From Thermoplasmatales archaeon UBA447 (GTDB lineage: Archaea > Thermoplasmatota > Thermoplasmata > Thermoplasmatales > Thermoplasmataceae): a stretch of DNA of 61,572 nt. The translations under genes were made by a program, and so were the position numbers. The stretch lies in contig DARE01000066.1 of NCBI GenBank assembly GCA_002503205.1, forward strand, positions 1 through 61,572, written 5' to 3'. Shown in pieces: positions 16,043 through 25,562 of this stretch (positions are counted from its first letter, which is position 1; every line of letters starts with the position of its first letter). The notes below the pieces were generated by a model that saw only the letters and a list, made by a program, of their open reading frames with translations, did not search any database and was not told where the DNA came from.

Positions 16043-17092
16043 TCATTCTATAATCTGGGTGTACCTTGCAAGCCTTTCTGCAGAACCCTCACTTAATCCG
16101 TTTAATCCAAGAATTGTGTACCATGGTCTCATCTTGTGTGCCACTGTAAGTGCCCGAACTACATTTTCCCTGCTTATTCCAGCTTCCTGAATGTTAGTTG
16201 GTAATCCTCCAGCCTGAAGGTAACCCCGGATATCCAGATTTTCTCTGGACTGAAGGTATGACATCATGATAGTTCCGAGGCCACAGTAAATTCCATGAAG
16301 GCCCCCCGGTTCAAGCGATTCCAAAGCAAAGGTAAAAAGATGCTCGCTACCAGCCGCCACTCTTGTGGACCCGGCCAGCTCCATAAGGTATCCATCTGTG
16401 ACTTCAGAGAGAAACAGAGTCTCTATCCCGATGTAATTCATCTTTGAGACGTCAATTACTCGCCTCTGCAAAAGTTCAGTTGTAGATCTGGCCACTGTCA
16501 TTGCAAAATCATTATAGGATTCACCCCCCATCCAGAATGACAGCCTCCAGTCAAAGAGGGCGGAAACCTTCGAAAGCATGTCTCCAATTCCAGCTGAAAT
16601 ATACTTCTTGGGCTGCCGTTTGAGAATATCATAATCACCAATGATCATATTTGGTGATTTTGTTCTTACAGCTCTGTTTGTTGTTCCGTCCCATATTACC
16701 GAATAGCCTGAAGCTATTGCGTCACTTGAAAGAAGAGTAGGAATCACTATAAGGTGGCGGTCTAATTCGCTGGCTATGTATTTACAGAGATCGATTATGA
16801 TCCCTCCACCAAGTGCAATCAAAGGGTATTTTTCAACACCTGCTTTTACAACTCTTGCCTTCAGATTTTCAATTCCAGACATGTCAGGGGTAAACTGCGA
16901 AACAATCTCATGGACGTGAAAATCATGAGATTCCAGCGATTTTTTTACTCCTTCACCGAACATCTTGAATGATGTTTCGCCGGAAACAAGTATCACATCT
17001 TTGTGAATGAATAGTTCCGGCAGGACTTCTCCAAGTGAATTTATGGATCCCAGGCCTGCGGCTATGCTTGGGGAAAATTTCATCATCCTCAT
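16043..17092 (-). CDS. egsA: sn-Glycerol-1-phosphate dehydrogenase family protein
   Basis: The 349-residue protein is of the G1P dehydrogenase/AraM branch of iron-type dehydrogenases. The NAD(P) site IALGGGIIIDLCKYIA lies near residue 92, the LLSSDAIASGYS segment near 120 matches the family's A-S-x-D-G-I-A-S region, and probable zinc ligands are D171 (GIGDM), H250 (SEHLFTF) and H266 (LHGIYCG). G1P dehydrogenase makes the archaeal glycerol backbone, and the next two enzymes are encoded at 8.3-9.95 kb. It sits in an apparent operon with an aminotransferase and a permease, and several core residues differ from the norm, so a paralog with another substrate is possible. Confidence 0.72.
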   Translation of the reverse strand: MRMMKFSPSIAAGLGSINSLGEVLPELFIHKDVILVSGETSFKMFGEGVKKSLESHDFHVHEIVSQFTPDMSGIENLKARVVKAGVEKYPLIALGGGIIIDLCKYIASELDRHLIVIPTLLSSDAIASGYSVIWDGTTNRAVRTKSPNMIIGDYDILKRQPKKYISAGIGDMLSKVSALFDWRLSFWMGGESYNDFAMTVARSTTELLQRRVIDVSKMNYIGIETLFLSEVTDGYLMELAGSTRVAAGSEHLFTFALESLEPGGLHGIYCGLGTIMMSYLQSRENLDIRGYLQAGGLPTNIQEAGISRENVVRALTVAHKMRPWYTILGLNGLSEGSAERLARYTQIIE

Positions 17093-17107
17093 TTAAATCT
17101 TAAAAAA

Positions 17108-18472
17108 TTAGGAGATTTTTCTGAGGCCTTCCAGAAAGATCTCCACACCTCTATCGATGAGTTCATCCTCTATTGTAAGGGGGGCCATATGTCGAAGTAC
17201 ATTTGAATAATGTCCGCACGTATGCATGAGGAGCCCACTTTTGAAGAGTTCAGTCTTGAGCATCTGGGCAAATTCCATATCCGGTTCCCTTGATTTTCTG
17301 TCCTTTACCATCTCCACCCCGATCATGAAACCAATACCCCTTACTTCTCCAACCCTGTGGCTCAGTTCCATTGACTCATTCAGCCTCTTCTTGATATATT
17401 CTCCTTTGTTTGTGACACGGGACAGGAGATCTGTTTCCTTCAGGTACTTCAGAATCGCAGTACCGGCAGCCAGGGCCAGTTGGTTCCCCCTGTATGTTCC
17501 GAAATGAAAACCTCCAGGAAGTTCTCTGTCATATTCTTCTCTGTATACTATCATTGATGTGGGTATTCCACCACCAATACTCTTTGATATGCACATTATA
17601 TCCGGTGACACGTGCGAATGTTCCGATGCCCAGATCTTTCCTGTCCTGCCCACACCTGACTGTACTTCATCAAGTATCAGTGGAACGGAATATTTCTCTG
17701 TCACCTCTCTGAGCATTGGAAGAAAGTCAGCAGGCGGCACGATGTATCCACCTTCTCCCTGTACTGGCTCAACCATTACGCCTCCTATGGCCCCTGGGCC
17801 TGAATACGGATCCTTTATAAGGTATTCAAGCTGGTCAACAACAGCCTTGCTGATGTCTTCTTCCCTGACTTTTAAAGGAAATCTATAGGAGTAAGGGTAT
17901 GGTAAATGGTAGAAGTTCCCTCGGTCAATTCCTGCCAGATCACGATAGTGATGATTTGCTGTTGCAGAAATAATGTCACCTGCAACTCCGTGGTAAGCGC
18001 CCCCAAAGACAACCACTGTCTTCTTCCTGGACACGTGTCGAGCAAGGCTTATTGCAGCTTCGCAGGCGTCAGCTCCTGTTACAGTAAACATTGTCTTTGA
18101 ATGGTTTCTGAGCCCAGGGGGAAGTGTTGAATTCAGCGTTTCCAGGAACTCTATTCTCGTTTCCGTAGGGATTTCGTTTATATGAACAAGCCTATCAAGC
18201 TGATCTATCATTGCCTTTTTAACAACTGGGTGGTTATGGCCTAGGTTAAGCACACATATTCCCGAAAACCAGTCAATGAAAACATTGTCATCCACATCTC
18301 TGATTGTTGATCCACTGGCCTCTTTGATGGCCATTCTGAACTGTTTAGTGTATGTTCTGGATCCAGTTTCAAGTAAATCCTGTTTTTCCAGGATTTTCCT
18401 TGACTTCGGTCCAGGGAGCTCTGTCTTGATGACTGGCGCATTTTCGTAACTCAATAAATATTCACTTTTCAT
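17108..18472 (-). CDS. Class III aminotransferase (4-aminobutyrate type)
   Basis: The 454-residue PLP enzyme is of the GabT/ornithine group. Visible elements are DWFSGICVLNLGHNHP near residue 66, the substrate/PLP segment TGADACEAAISLAR (about 131), VEPVQGEGGY (about 235), the PLP-phosphate-side LILDEVQSGVGRTG (about 265) and the Schiff-base lysine in CISKSIGGG (about 297). Known archaeal members act on omega-amino acids or as broad amino-acid racemases; sequence alone does not decide. The adjacent permease gene, 10 nt upstream on the same strand, suggests it handles an imported amino acid. Confidence 0.85.
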   Translation of the reverse strand: MKSEYLLSYENAPVIKTELPGPKSRKILEKQDLLETGSRTYTKQFRMAIKEASGSTIRDVDDNVFIDWFSGICVLNLGHNHPVVKKAMIDQLDRLVHINEIPTETRIEFLETLNSTLPPGLRNHSKTMFTVTGADACEAAISLARHVSRKKTVVVFGGAYHGVAGDIISATANHHYRDLAGIDRGNFYHLPYPYSYRFPLKVREEDISKAVVDQLEYLIKDPYSGPGAIGGVMVEPVQGEGGYIVPPADFLPMLREVTEKYSVPLILDEVQSGVGRTGKIWASEHSHVSPDIMCISKSIGGGIPTSMIVYREEYDRELPGGFHFGTYRGNQLALAAGTAILKYLKETDLLSRVTNKGEYIKKRLNESMELSHRVGEVRGIGFMIGVEMVKDRKSREPDMEFAQMLKTELFKSGLLMHTCGHYSNVLRHMAPLTIEDELIDRGVEIFLEGLRKIS

Positions 18473-18481
18473 ATTTTCACC

Positions 18482-19942
18482 TCATTCTGCAACTTCTGCA
18501 TCATAAACTCCAGCTTTTGCTATGACATTCGGTTTCTTGAACTTGTAGTACAGTGTCACAGCTGTGGCTCCAATGACTACCCAGAGAACCGAAAATATAA
18601 CGATCACCATATAGGCCAGATTGATCGCTGTGGGTTGTGAGATGTATGTTGCAATGTTTGATTCTACAGTGAAGTATATAACAATGAGACCGAGTATAGA
18701 GGCAACAGTAGGGGCCACATAGTGTAGAAGGAAATTCGATTCTCCCGTCTTTTTAAGATAATTCCTACTGAATAGTGTCAGGGATGTGTTAGAGACGATA
18801 TGCACAACAATAATTGCAATACCTGACATTGTGAGCAGGACGATGCCCGCCTTGGTTGGCCCATAAATAAGGCCTAGTATGAGATCAAGTACAAATGATA
18901 CTCCCAGCCAGACCATCATAACATTTCCTGGGGTCTTGTGTTTTGGGTGCAGTCTGGCCATGAACTTAGGATAGATCACTCCATCTCTGGCACCGGAATA
19001 CCATATTCTGCTTACTGCATTTGTTTTTGATACCCCATATGAGAAATAACTGTTAATTGTGAATATTATCAATAGGATAAATCCTGCTGGGCCAAGGTAT
19101 TGCCTGAAAACGACAAGTCCAGGGTCTGCAGAGGAAGCATAAGATCCTATGCTGCTCAGACCCCATCCTGTGACAAGGGCATAGGAAGCAGGTATCAATG
19201 CAAGTCCAGCCAGCAGCCATGCTATCACAAGAGATTTTTTGACCTTCTTCTTTGAATTTCTAACCTCTTCTGACAGAGTTGTTACAGTTCCCAGACCAGT
19301 AAAGTCAACGATGGAAAAAACAACTCCGAAAAAGAATGAACCTATCGCACCAGCGGGGAACTCAAATGGAACTATTGTATTATGAACCCCTAGCTTGATG
19401 ATAATTATGATTGATCCGATGAGAAGAACCAGTAGTTCCATAATTCCTGTGATTGCCATATAGTTTGTCGAAATTTTTATCCCAAGGTATGGAAGTATGA
19501 ACATGTACAGTGTTATTATTACTGCAAACCCAATCCATAAGTACGGAATTCCGGAAATGTATGAAGAAATTGCAAATATGAAGCCAGCGACACCCAATAT
19601 TCCAAATGATTGTCCCGTGAAATTTTCCCCCATCCAGGAAAAGAGGGCAAATGGGCCAAGAGTGCCGGCAGGTGTTGCACCTGCTGAGTAAGCGTAATAA
19701 CTTCCGGCATTTGCCTTGAACTTTGAAAACTCATAGGGTGTAATCATCCATAGACCGTAAATCAGCCATGCCACAATAATTGCAAGGGGAGTTGCGACGA
19801 GGGAAAACTCTACAGTCCCAAGCAACAGGATTGCCACATCTGCTGCCGGCCCTACATATGAGAACGACTGGAATACTCCTCTGATGGTATCTACAGCCCC
19901 TTTCTGTAACTTAATGTCACTGTTTATAGGATTTTCGACCAT
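18482..19942 (-). CDS. APC family amino acid permease
   Basis: The 486-residue chain has about 12 hydrophobic segments and the amino acid-polyamine-organocation pattern, with TPYEFSKFKANAGSYYAYSA in the first unwound helix region (about 68) and SIVDFTGLGTVTTLSEE near residue 212, the second ligand region. It should import an amino acid or amine with protons. It heads the operon with the aminotransferase and G1P dehydrogenase-like gene. A TATA-like ATATTAACC element lies upstream on this strand near 19960-19970. Substrate is unknown. Confidence 0.87.
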   Translation of the reverse strand: MVENPINSDIKLQKGAVDTIRGVFQSFSYVGPAADVAILLLGTVEFSLVATPLAIIVAWLIYGLWMITPYEFSKFKANAGSYYAYSAGATPAGTLGPFALFSWMGENFTGQSFGILGVAGFIFAISSYISGIPYLWIGFAVIITLYMFILPYLGIKISTNYMAITGIMELLVLLIGSIIIIIKLGVHNTIVPFEFPAGAIGSFFFGVVFSIVDFTGLGTVTTLSEEVRNSKKKVKKSLVIAWLLAGLALIPASYALVTGWGLSSIGSYASSADPGLVVFRQYLGPAGFILLIIFTINSYFSYGVSKTNAVSRIWYSGARDGVIYPKFMARLHPKHKTPGNVMMVWLGVSFVLDLILGLIYGPTKAGIVLLTMSGIAIIVVHIVSNTSLTLFSRNYLKKTGESNFLLHYVAPTVASILGLIVIYFTVESNIATYISQPTAINLAYMVIVIFSVLWVVIGATAVTLYYKFKKPNVIAKAGVYDAEVAE

Positions 19943-20114
19943 AAGATATAATACGTTATTTTGGTTAATATAATTTCGATGCAGTTTCCCATAAGTTGTT
20001 ATGACGCATAATTTTCCCTGACCTTATTAATAAAGTTAAAAAGATTCGTGAAATCGTGACTCTGTAGGGTTTGGTCTTAAGAATGAATGAACAGCCACAT
20101 TAATGCTCTCCTGA

Positions 20115-21446
20115 TTATTGAAACAGTTCTTCCACAATTTCTTGATAAGCTTTTCCGAAATCATCCGGGGCAAACAGATGGAAATCACTGAATTTCTGGA
20201 ATTGAGATGCTACCCTGCAGAGGTAAAAGTCACTCATTCTCTTCCCTAGAATCTGCAGTCCTAGAGGCATATTTTCCAGAAAACCGCAGGGTAGAGAAAT
20301 GCCTGGAGAGGAACTGAGATTGAATGGGTTTGTGAACTTCAGGAGACTGAGAAAGAAATCAGGTGGTTTGTCTCTGATATCCGAATAGTAAGGAGCGATA
20401 TCTGGGGACGTTGGTGTGATAAGTATATCATATCTTCTAAAAAGCGCGGAAATTCTTCTGGTCCAAATTTTCCGGAAGTTATTCGCCTCAATATACTCAT
20501 GTGCCTTTATCTCAGAAGAACTTTTCAGCTGTAATCTGGAAAGCTCAGTATACATTTCAGAATTTTCCTGAAATAGCCTCTTATGAATGGAATAGTTTTC
20601 AGCTCCGTCAATCAAATCTTCGGCAATGGCAGCCCTTTCAAGTTCCGGGATTGTAATAAATTCAAATTGAATTACCCCTTCCTGTTCCATTCTGCTGAGG
20701 AATGCCATTATCTTCTCTTTTACAGGCTTTTCCGATAGAAGGAATAGGTCTTCTATAATGGCAGCTTTCACAGGTTTTCTAAGAGGATCATTATATCTGT
20801 TAATGGCACCCATCCATTCCAGAATCAATGGAAGGTCTGATGCAAACCTTGTAATCGGGCCTGCGGTATCTAGGGAAGGAGCTTCCGGAAATATTCCTTT
20901 AAGAGAGAAAAGGCCGAAAGTAGGTTTTAATCCAGTTACACCACATAATGCTGATGGAATCCTGATTGAACCAGCTGTATCTGTCCCTATTGAAAATGGC
21001 GAAAAACAGGCTGCAACAGCTGCAGCTGAACCACCGCTTGAACCTCCCGTGATTCTGTCTGTATTCCATGGATTCCTGCACTGGGGAGTAACAATCCCCA
21101 TGGCAAATTCATGAGTACTGGTCTTTCCCTGGAGGAGCAGGCCTCTAGAATTCATCTTTTTAACAATATCAGCATCCCTCTGGGGTATGTGGTTGCTGAA
21201 CATTCTGCTTCCATAGGATGTTCGGATTCCGGCTGTATCAATGATATCTTTTAAGGAGTATGGTACTGGTAAACCTCTCCCGATGTATTGGGGATTGAAC
21301 TTCACAACTTCAGAAAAGGCATTAATTTTACCATCCATCCGCAGTATGTTGTCTTTAAGCGACTCGAAATATTTTCGAGAGACATCCCTATTTTTTTTAA
21401 AGAAGTTAACAAGGTCGAATATTCTAAAGTCTTCGACTTTCAGCAT
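20115..21446 (-). CDS. Amidase signature family hydrolase
   Basis: The 443-residue protein has the Ser-cisSer-Lys triad of the amidase family: the lysine in PYSLKDIIDTAG, the glycine/serine block GGSSGGSAAAVA and the nucleophile serine in GTDTAGSIRIP. It is related to GatA and to plant-type indoleacetamide amidases, but no GatB or GatC lies near it, so a general amidase is the safer call. The ATG at 21446 (MLKVEDF) is preferred; a longer reading from 21566 would overlap pyrI and add an unlikely 40 residues. It follows pyrBI on the same strand with a 76-nt gap. Confidence 0.83.
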   Translation of the reverse strand: MLKVEDFRIFDLVNFFKKNRDVSRKYFESLKDNILRMDGKINAFSEVVKFNPQYIGRGLPVPYSLKDIIDTAGIRTSYGSRMFSNHIPQRDADIVKKMNSRGLLLQGKTSTHEFAMGIVTPQCRNPWNTDRITGGSSGGSAAAVAACFSPFSIGTDTAGSIRIPSALCGVTGLKPTFGLFSLKGIFPEAPSLDTAGPITRFASDLPLILEWMGAINRYNDPLRKPVKAAIIEDLFLLSEKPVKEKIMAFLSRMEQEGVIQFEFITIPELERAAIAEDLIDGAENYSIHKRLFQENSEMYTELSRLQLKSSSEIKAHEYIEANNFRKIWTRRISALFRRYDILITPTSPDIAPYYSDIRDKPPDFFLSLLKFTNPFNLSSSPGISLPCGFLENMPLGLQILGKRMSDFYLCRVASQFQKFSDFHLFAPDDFGKAYQEIVEELFQ

Positions 21447-21522
21447 ATTGAACAAAAGCACCTGAGTTAAAACACTTTTGCAAAACTTTGGAATTGAAAA
21501 AATACGAAAAGAAAAATTGAAT

Positions 21523-21984
21523 CTAAAGATTCTGGAGTATTTCCCTCTCGGACATACTCCTTTCACAGTATTCGCATCTTATTGATATTGGCATTCTGCT
21601 GATAAGTTTGAATTCACTGTTTACTGGTTCTCTTGCATTGCTAATGCAGTTCGGGTTGATGCACCTGATGAATCCTATAATCTTCTCCGGAAGCCTCACC
21701 TTGTATTTTTCAGAAATGTTATAATTTTTAACGATGCTTATTGTGGCTTCCGGGGCCACAAAGGATATCTTGTCAACCTCGACCCTTTCAAGGTATCTGT
21801 TTTCCACCTTGATAACGTCCTTCTGTCCCATCTGCTCGCTCGGAACTCTTACACCAATGCTGATAGAATTCTCATTGAGGTCATCAACCCTGAGGATTGA
21901 CAGAACTTTGAATGCCATTCCTCCTGGAACATGATCTATTACAGTCCCGTCCTTTATCTTTGAAATCTTTAGAGTTGTGTCCAT
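21523..21984 (-). CDS. pyrI: Aspartate carbamoyltransferase regulatory subunit
   Basis: The 153-residue PyrI has the N-terminal allosteric domain (SKIKDGTVIDHVPGGMAFKV) that binds ATP or CTP, and a C-terminal zinc domain with four cysteines (CINPNCI ... CEYCER). It passes nucleotide feedback to PyrB. Its ATG shares one nucleotide with the pyrB stop (TAATG), so translation is coupled. Confidence 0.97.
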   Translation of the reverse strand: MDTTLKISKIKDGTVIDHVPGGMAFKVLSILRVDDLNENSISIGVRVPSEQMGQKDVIKVENRYLERVEVDKISFVAPEATISIVKNYNISEKYKVRLPEKIIGFIRCINPNCISNAREPVNSEFKLISRMPISIRCEYCERSMSEREILQNL

Positions 21985-22904
21985 TATTTTCCCCCCAGTA
22001 TCATTGAAAGAAGAGCCATTCTCACAGGAATTCCATTGGCAGCCTGCCTGAAATAAGCAGCCCTTGGATCAGCATCAACCTCCGGTGATATTTCATTAAC
22101 TCTTGGTAGAGGATGCATTACTATTGAGTTCTTCTTCATGGTAGAAACTATGTCTGAATTCACAATGTATGATCCTATAACGCTGTTATATTCAGTCTCA
22201 TCTGTGAATCTTTCTTTCTGTATTCTTGTTACGTATAAAACATCTGAATCCGAGATAACATCATTCAGGTTTTCCGTGACCCTTATTTTGACCATTGACT
22301 GGACCTGGTCAAGTATATGCTGCGGAACCCTTAGAAGAGGGGGGGAAACAAGGTTAATCTTCACATCGAACTCAGAAAGTGCCAGAAGAAGTGAATGAAC
22401 GGTACGTCCGTACCTGAGATCACCAAGCATTGTGATCTCTTTTCCATCTATATCGGAAAGTTCTTTCCTTATTGTATAAAGATCAAGGAGAGTCTGTGTT
22501 GGATGCTGGCCGGAGCCATCCCCTGCATTTATTATCGGTTTCGATGAGAATTTCCTGGCAAGTTTAGCTGCCCCGTCCATCGGGTGCCTAATGACAATAA
22601 TATCTGAATAGGAAGCAGCCATTCTTACAGTGTCGGCCAGGGTTTCCCCCTTTGCAACAGAAGATGATTTAGCCTCAGATACACTTATCACTGAACCACC
22701 CAGGCGATGCATCGCACTTTCAAACGAAAGCCTTGTCCTGGTGCTGGGCTCATAGAAAAATGTAGCCATAATTGACCCGTGAAGTGAATCTATCCTCTGA
22801 CCCTGTTCAACCGATCTGGAATAGCTATCGGCAAGTTTGAAAAGCTCCAACATCTCATCCTTTCCTATGTCTGAGATCGAAACCACGCTGTTTCCTTTTA
22901 ACAT
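21984..22904 (-). CDS. pyrB: Aspartate carbamoyltransferase catalytic subunit
   Basis: The 306-residue enzyme joins carbamoyl phosphate to aspartate, the committed step of pyrimidine synthesis. The carbamoyl-phosphate motif FYEPSTRTRLSFESAMHRLG is near residue 51, DGSGQHPTQTLLDLYT near 128, and HPLPRVNEI near 264. The start lies about 22 nt after a TATA-like TTTATAAG on the minus strand, which suits a leaderless transcript. It is divergent from HMG-CoA reductase. Confidence 0.97.
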   Translation of the reverse strand: MLKGNSVVSISDIGKDEMLELFKLADSYSRSVEQGQRIDSLHGSIMATFFYEPSTRTRLSFESAMHRLGGSVISVSEAKSSSVAKGETLADTVRMAASYSDIIVIRHPMDGAAKLARKFSSKPIINAGDGSGQHPTQTLLDLYTIRKELSDIDGKEITMLGDLRYGRTVHSLLLALSEFDVKINLVSPPLLRVPQHILDQVQSMVKIRVTENLNDVISDSDVLYVTRIQKERFTDETEYNSVIGSYIVNSDIVSTMKKNSIVMHPLPRVNEISPEVDADPRAAYFRQAANGIPVRMALLSMILGGK

Positions 22905-22926
22905 ATTGAAATCTCATCGTTCAAAA

Positions 22927-22936
22927 ACTTATAAAT
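22927..22936 (-). promoter_or_regulatory. TATA-like box of pyrBI
   Basis: On the minus strand the sequence reads TTTATAAGTT about 22-32 nt before the pyrB ATG, preceded by an A-rich stretch suitable as BRE. The spacing would put transcription start at or next to the ATG. Confidence 0.5.
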
Positions 22937-23029
22937 CTTTTAGAACGGACTGGATGGTTATATCACAGGGCATCTGGAAGGGTCATGGGAGTGAGAAGAA
23001 TTTAAGGCTCCTTTGATAATGTGGTATAT

Positions 23030-24325
23030 ATGGGAAGGACCTCAAAGATAGAGAAATTCTACGACCTTAACATTGACCAGAGGTTAAGAAAAGTTGCAGA
23101 ATTCTCGGATCTTACTGAAGAAGAGGCAGGCATTCTCCTTGATCCGGATAAAGAGAAGATGGAAATTATGGATCATATTATTGAGAATGTCTTTTCGACT
23201 CTTGAACTGCCGGTTGGCGTTGCGACAAACTTCGTCATAAACGGCAGGGATTACCTGATTCCAATGGCGGTGGAGGAGGCTTCCATCGTGGCTGCATGTT
23301 CAAATGCTGCAAAAATAGCTAGATCCACTGGAGGTTTTACCGCGGAGGCGGGTGAACCGATCATCATTGGCCAGATTCAGCTAGTGGACTATGGCAATGC
23401 AGATAATGCTAAAGCCTCTATAATGAAGAACACGGATAGGATACTGAATCTTGCGAATTCCAGAAGCAGGACTCTCAGCAGCATGAATGCCGGAGCAAAA
23501 GACATCAACATAAGGGTTCTGGACGATCTATCAAAAAGCATGGTGATTCACCTTCTTGTGGATGTAAGGGATGCAATGGGTGCAAACATTGTTAACACAA
23601 TGTGTGAGACAGTAGCACCATTCATAGAGGAAATTACTGGTGGAAAGGTGAATCTGCGTATCCTGTCAAATCTCACACCACAGAGGATTGCAAAAAGCAG
23701 GGCAGTTTTTCCAGCCTCATCGATAGGAGGCAGAGAAGTAGTTAGGAGAATAATATCAGCCTGTGATATGGCTAACATTGATCCATATCGGGCAGCAACT
23801 CACAATAAGGGGATAATGAATGGCATAGACTCTGTCCTCATGGTGACGATGAATGACTGGAGAGCGGCAGAAGCCAATGCCCACACATATTCACACATTT
23901 CAGGCAACCTTTCCCTGACAAGATATTACGAAAATGAATCTGGGGATCTGGTTGGTGAAATAAATATACCAATATCCGTGGGAGTTGTAGGTGGAACAAC
24001 AGGTGCCATTCAGAAGGTGAAGATTTTCCGGAAAATTCTGGGGGTGAATAGCAGCAGGGAATTCTCAATGGTCCTTGCATCTGTTGGGCTTGCCCAGAAC
24101 TTTGCAGCACTTCGGGCTCTCTGCAGTGAGGGGATTCAAAAGGGGCACATGTCTCTCCATGCAAGAAATGTGGCAATCACCGCAGGTGCAAGAGGCCAGG
24201 AAGCTGAAAAAATTGCGGAAATTATGGTCAAACGTGGAAATATAAGCGTCTCTAGCGCACAGGAGATAATGGCAGACCTTAGAAATGCTTATAATGAAAA
24301 GGATAATCACCGAAATGAAACATAG
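23030..24325 (+). CDS. hmgA: HMG-CoA reductase, class II
   Basis: The enzyme reduces HMG-CoA to mevalonate, the entry to isoprenoid lipids. Residues follow the class II (MvaA) pattern: LPVGVATNFVING, catalytic Glu in AVEEASIVAA, DVRDAMGANIVNTMCE, catalytic Lys in ATHNKGIMNG, Asp in NDWRAAEA, and His in GHMSLHARN. Most archaea have class I; class II is known from Thermoplasmatales and Archaeoglobus and is thought to come from bacteria. The ATG at 23030 is preferred over a GTG at 23021. The TPR gene starts directly after its stop codon. Confidence 0.94.
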   Translation: MGRTSKIEKFYDLNIDQRLRKVAEFSDLTEEEAGILLDPDKEKMEIMDHIIENVFSTLELPVGVATNFVINGRDYLIPMAVEEASIVAACSNAAKIARSTGGFTAEAGEPIIIGQIQLVDYGNADNAKASIMKNTDRILNLANSRSRTLSSMNAGAKDINIRVLDDLSKSMVIHLLVDVRDAMGANIVNTMCETVAPFIEEITGGKVNLRILSNLTPQRIAKSRAVFPASSIGGREVVRRIISACDMANIDPYRAATHNKGIMNGIDSVLMVTMNDWRAAEANAHTYSHISGNLSLTRYYENESGDLVGEINIPISVGVVGGTTGAIQKVKIFRKILGVNSSREFSMVLASVGLAQNFAALRALCSEGIQKGHMSLHARNVAITAGARGQEAEKIAEIMVKRGNISVSSAQEIMADLRNAYNEKDNHRNET

Positions 24326-25060
24326 ATGGTGGAAGCTGAGAATTTCATAGGGAATGGTGACACTTTTCTTCAGAAGGAGAAGTACATAGACGCCATCAGA
24401 GAATACACGAAGGCACTGGAAATAATAGGAAAGAATGAAGATTCAGAAACAGCAGATCTATGCTACAGGTTGTCCCAGGCTTACAGTTCCCTCGATTCCA
24501 AGAATGATGAGAATTCTATAAAATTTGCAAAAATGGCCCTTGAGATCCACAAAAAGCTTGGCGAGAAGGATATGGAAATAATGGATCTCCTGAACATAGG
24601 ATACATAGAGATGGATTCCTCAAAGTTTAAGGAGACTGAGGCTGCATTTACCGAGGCCATAAATCTTGCTGGAAGCATTAAAGATATCTTTCTGGAGTCA
24701 AGTGCAAAAAATGCTCTCGCAGAACTGAAGCTCGAGAGAAAAGAAGCTAGTGCAGCTCAGAAAATTTACGAAGAGGTTGCAGAAGCCTCACTTGCTTCTG
24801 AGGACTGGGAAAATTACTTTGAAGCCAAAAGAGGGCTTATAGGGCTCATAAGAAAGAAGGACGAAGAGAAAGCTCTCGAGGTGTCTCTGGAAGCTCTGGA
24901 ACTTGTGGACAAGATTGCCGCCCACATAAAGAACAAGAAAGAGAGGAAGGAATTCAGGAAATCACTCATATTCATGTATGATCTCGCATCGGATATTGCA
25001 ATGGAGCTTAATGATGTGGATCAGGCTATCAAAATTGCCCAGAGATTGAAGGCGGATTAA
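24326..25060 (+). CDS. Tetratricopeptide repeat protein
   Basis: The 244-residue helical protein contains several TPR-like units, for example NGDTFLQKEKYIDAIREYTKALEI rhythm near residue 8 and SKFKETEAAFTEAINLAG near residue 93, with further degenerate repeats to the end. TPRs act as protein-binding scaffolds. It is cytoplasmic by sequence (no signal or membrane segment) and follows HMG-CoA reductase with no gap, so the two are co-expressed; whether it touches the mevalonate pathway is not evident. Its stop overlaps the convergent DUF2240 gene end. Confidence 0.82.
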   Translation: MVEAENFIGNGDTFLQKEKYIDAIREYTKALEIIGKNEDSETADLCYRLSQAYSSLDSKNDENSIKFAKMALEIHKKLGEKDMEIMDLLNIGYIEMDSSKFKETEAAFTEAINLAGSIKDIFLESSAKNALAELKLERKEASAAQKIYEEVAEASLASEDWENYFEAKRGLIGLIRKKDEEKALEVSLEALELVDKIAAHIKNKKERKEFRKSLIFMYDLASDIAMELNDVDQAIKIAQRLKAD

Positions 25061-25545
25061 TTTTTCTTCCCAGCTGATCTTTTTTCAACAATCTCTTTCA
25101 GAAATGACCTGTTTTCAATTGAATTATCGGACATTACAGCAAGAAGGGCGATCTCGAAATCAATATACTTCATTGAATTTGTAAGGTCCTTTGCCATAGA
25201 TATTGCATCCTTCTTTGTCATTTTTCCAGACGCAGTTATGGCTTCCAGCATCCGATCAACAACAGGCCTGTCAGGTGATTCACTGAAAAGTTCATCTGAA
25301 TCCACAGTAAAATCAAGTGGAACTACGATGCCAGATGTGCTGAAATTAGGTAAAAAAAGTGCATCTCTCTGAACCAGGAGACCCTCCTTCACGGAAGCCT
25401 CAAGGAACTTTACAACCATCTCAGGGCTCAGGAGCCCTCTCTTGAAAGAGATGAGGTTCGTTATCTCCTGAGCGGTCATTCCCGTATCTCTTTTCTTGCT
25501 GGAATATGCAATCGCAATGAGTTTCCGAGAAAGGTCCTTGTTCAA
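25057..25545 (-). CDS. DUF2240-like archaeal protein
   Basis: The 162-residue protein resembles the archaeal DUF2240 family: an N-terminal winged-helix-like unit with GMTAQEITNLISFKRGLLSP (about 22) and VVKFLEASVKEGLLVQRD (about 43), then a predicted helical C-terminal half. Function is unknown; a nucleic acid-binding role is only a guess from the fold. It may be co-transcribed with the upstream peroxiredoxin gene, 17 nt away, and ends in a 4-nt overlap with the TPR gene from the other strand. Confidence 0.65.
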   Translation of the reverse strand: MNKDLSRKLIAIAYSSKKRDTGMTAQEITNLISFKRGLLSPEMVVKFLEASVKEGLLVQRDALFLPNFSTSGIVVPLDFTVDSDELFSESPDRPVVDRMLEAITASGKMTKKDAISMAKDLTNSMKYIDFEIALLAVMSDNSIENRSFLKEIVEKRSAGKKN

Positions 25546-25562
25546 AGAGTCCCTCTTATTGA

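Noticed and set aside
20115..21446. Amidase as GatA of the amidotransferase
   Set aside because: No GatB or GatC is nearby and the protein fits general amidases equally well.
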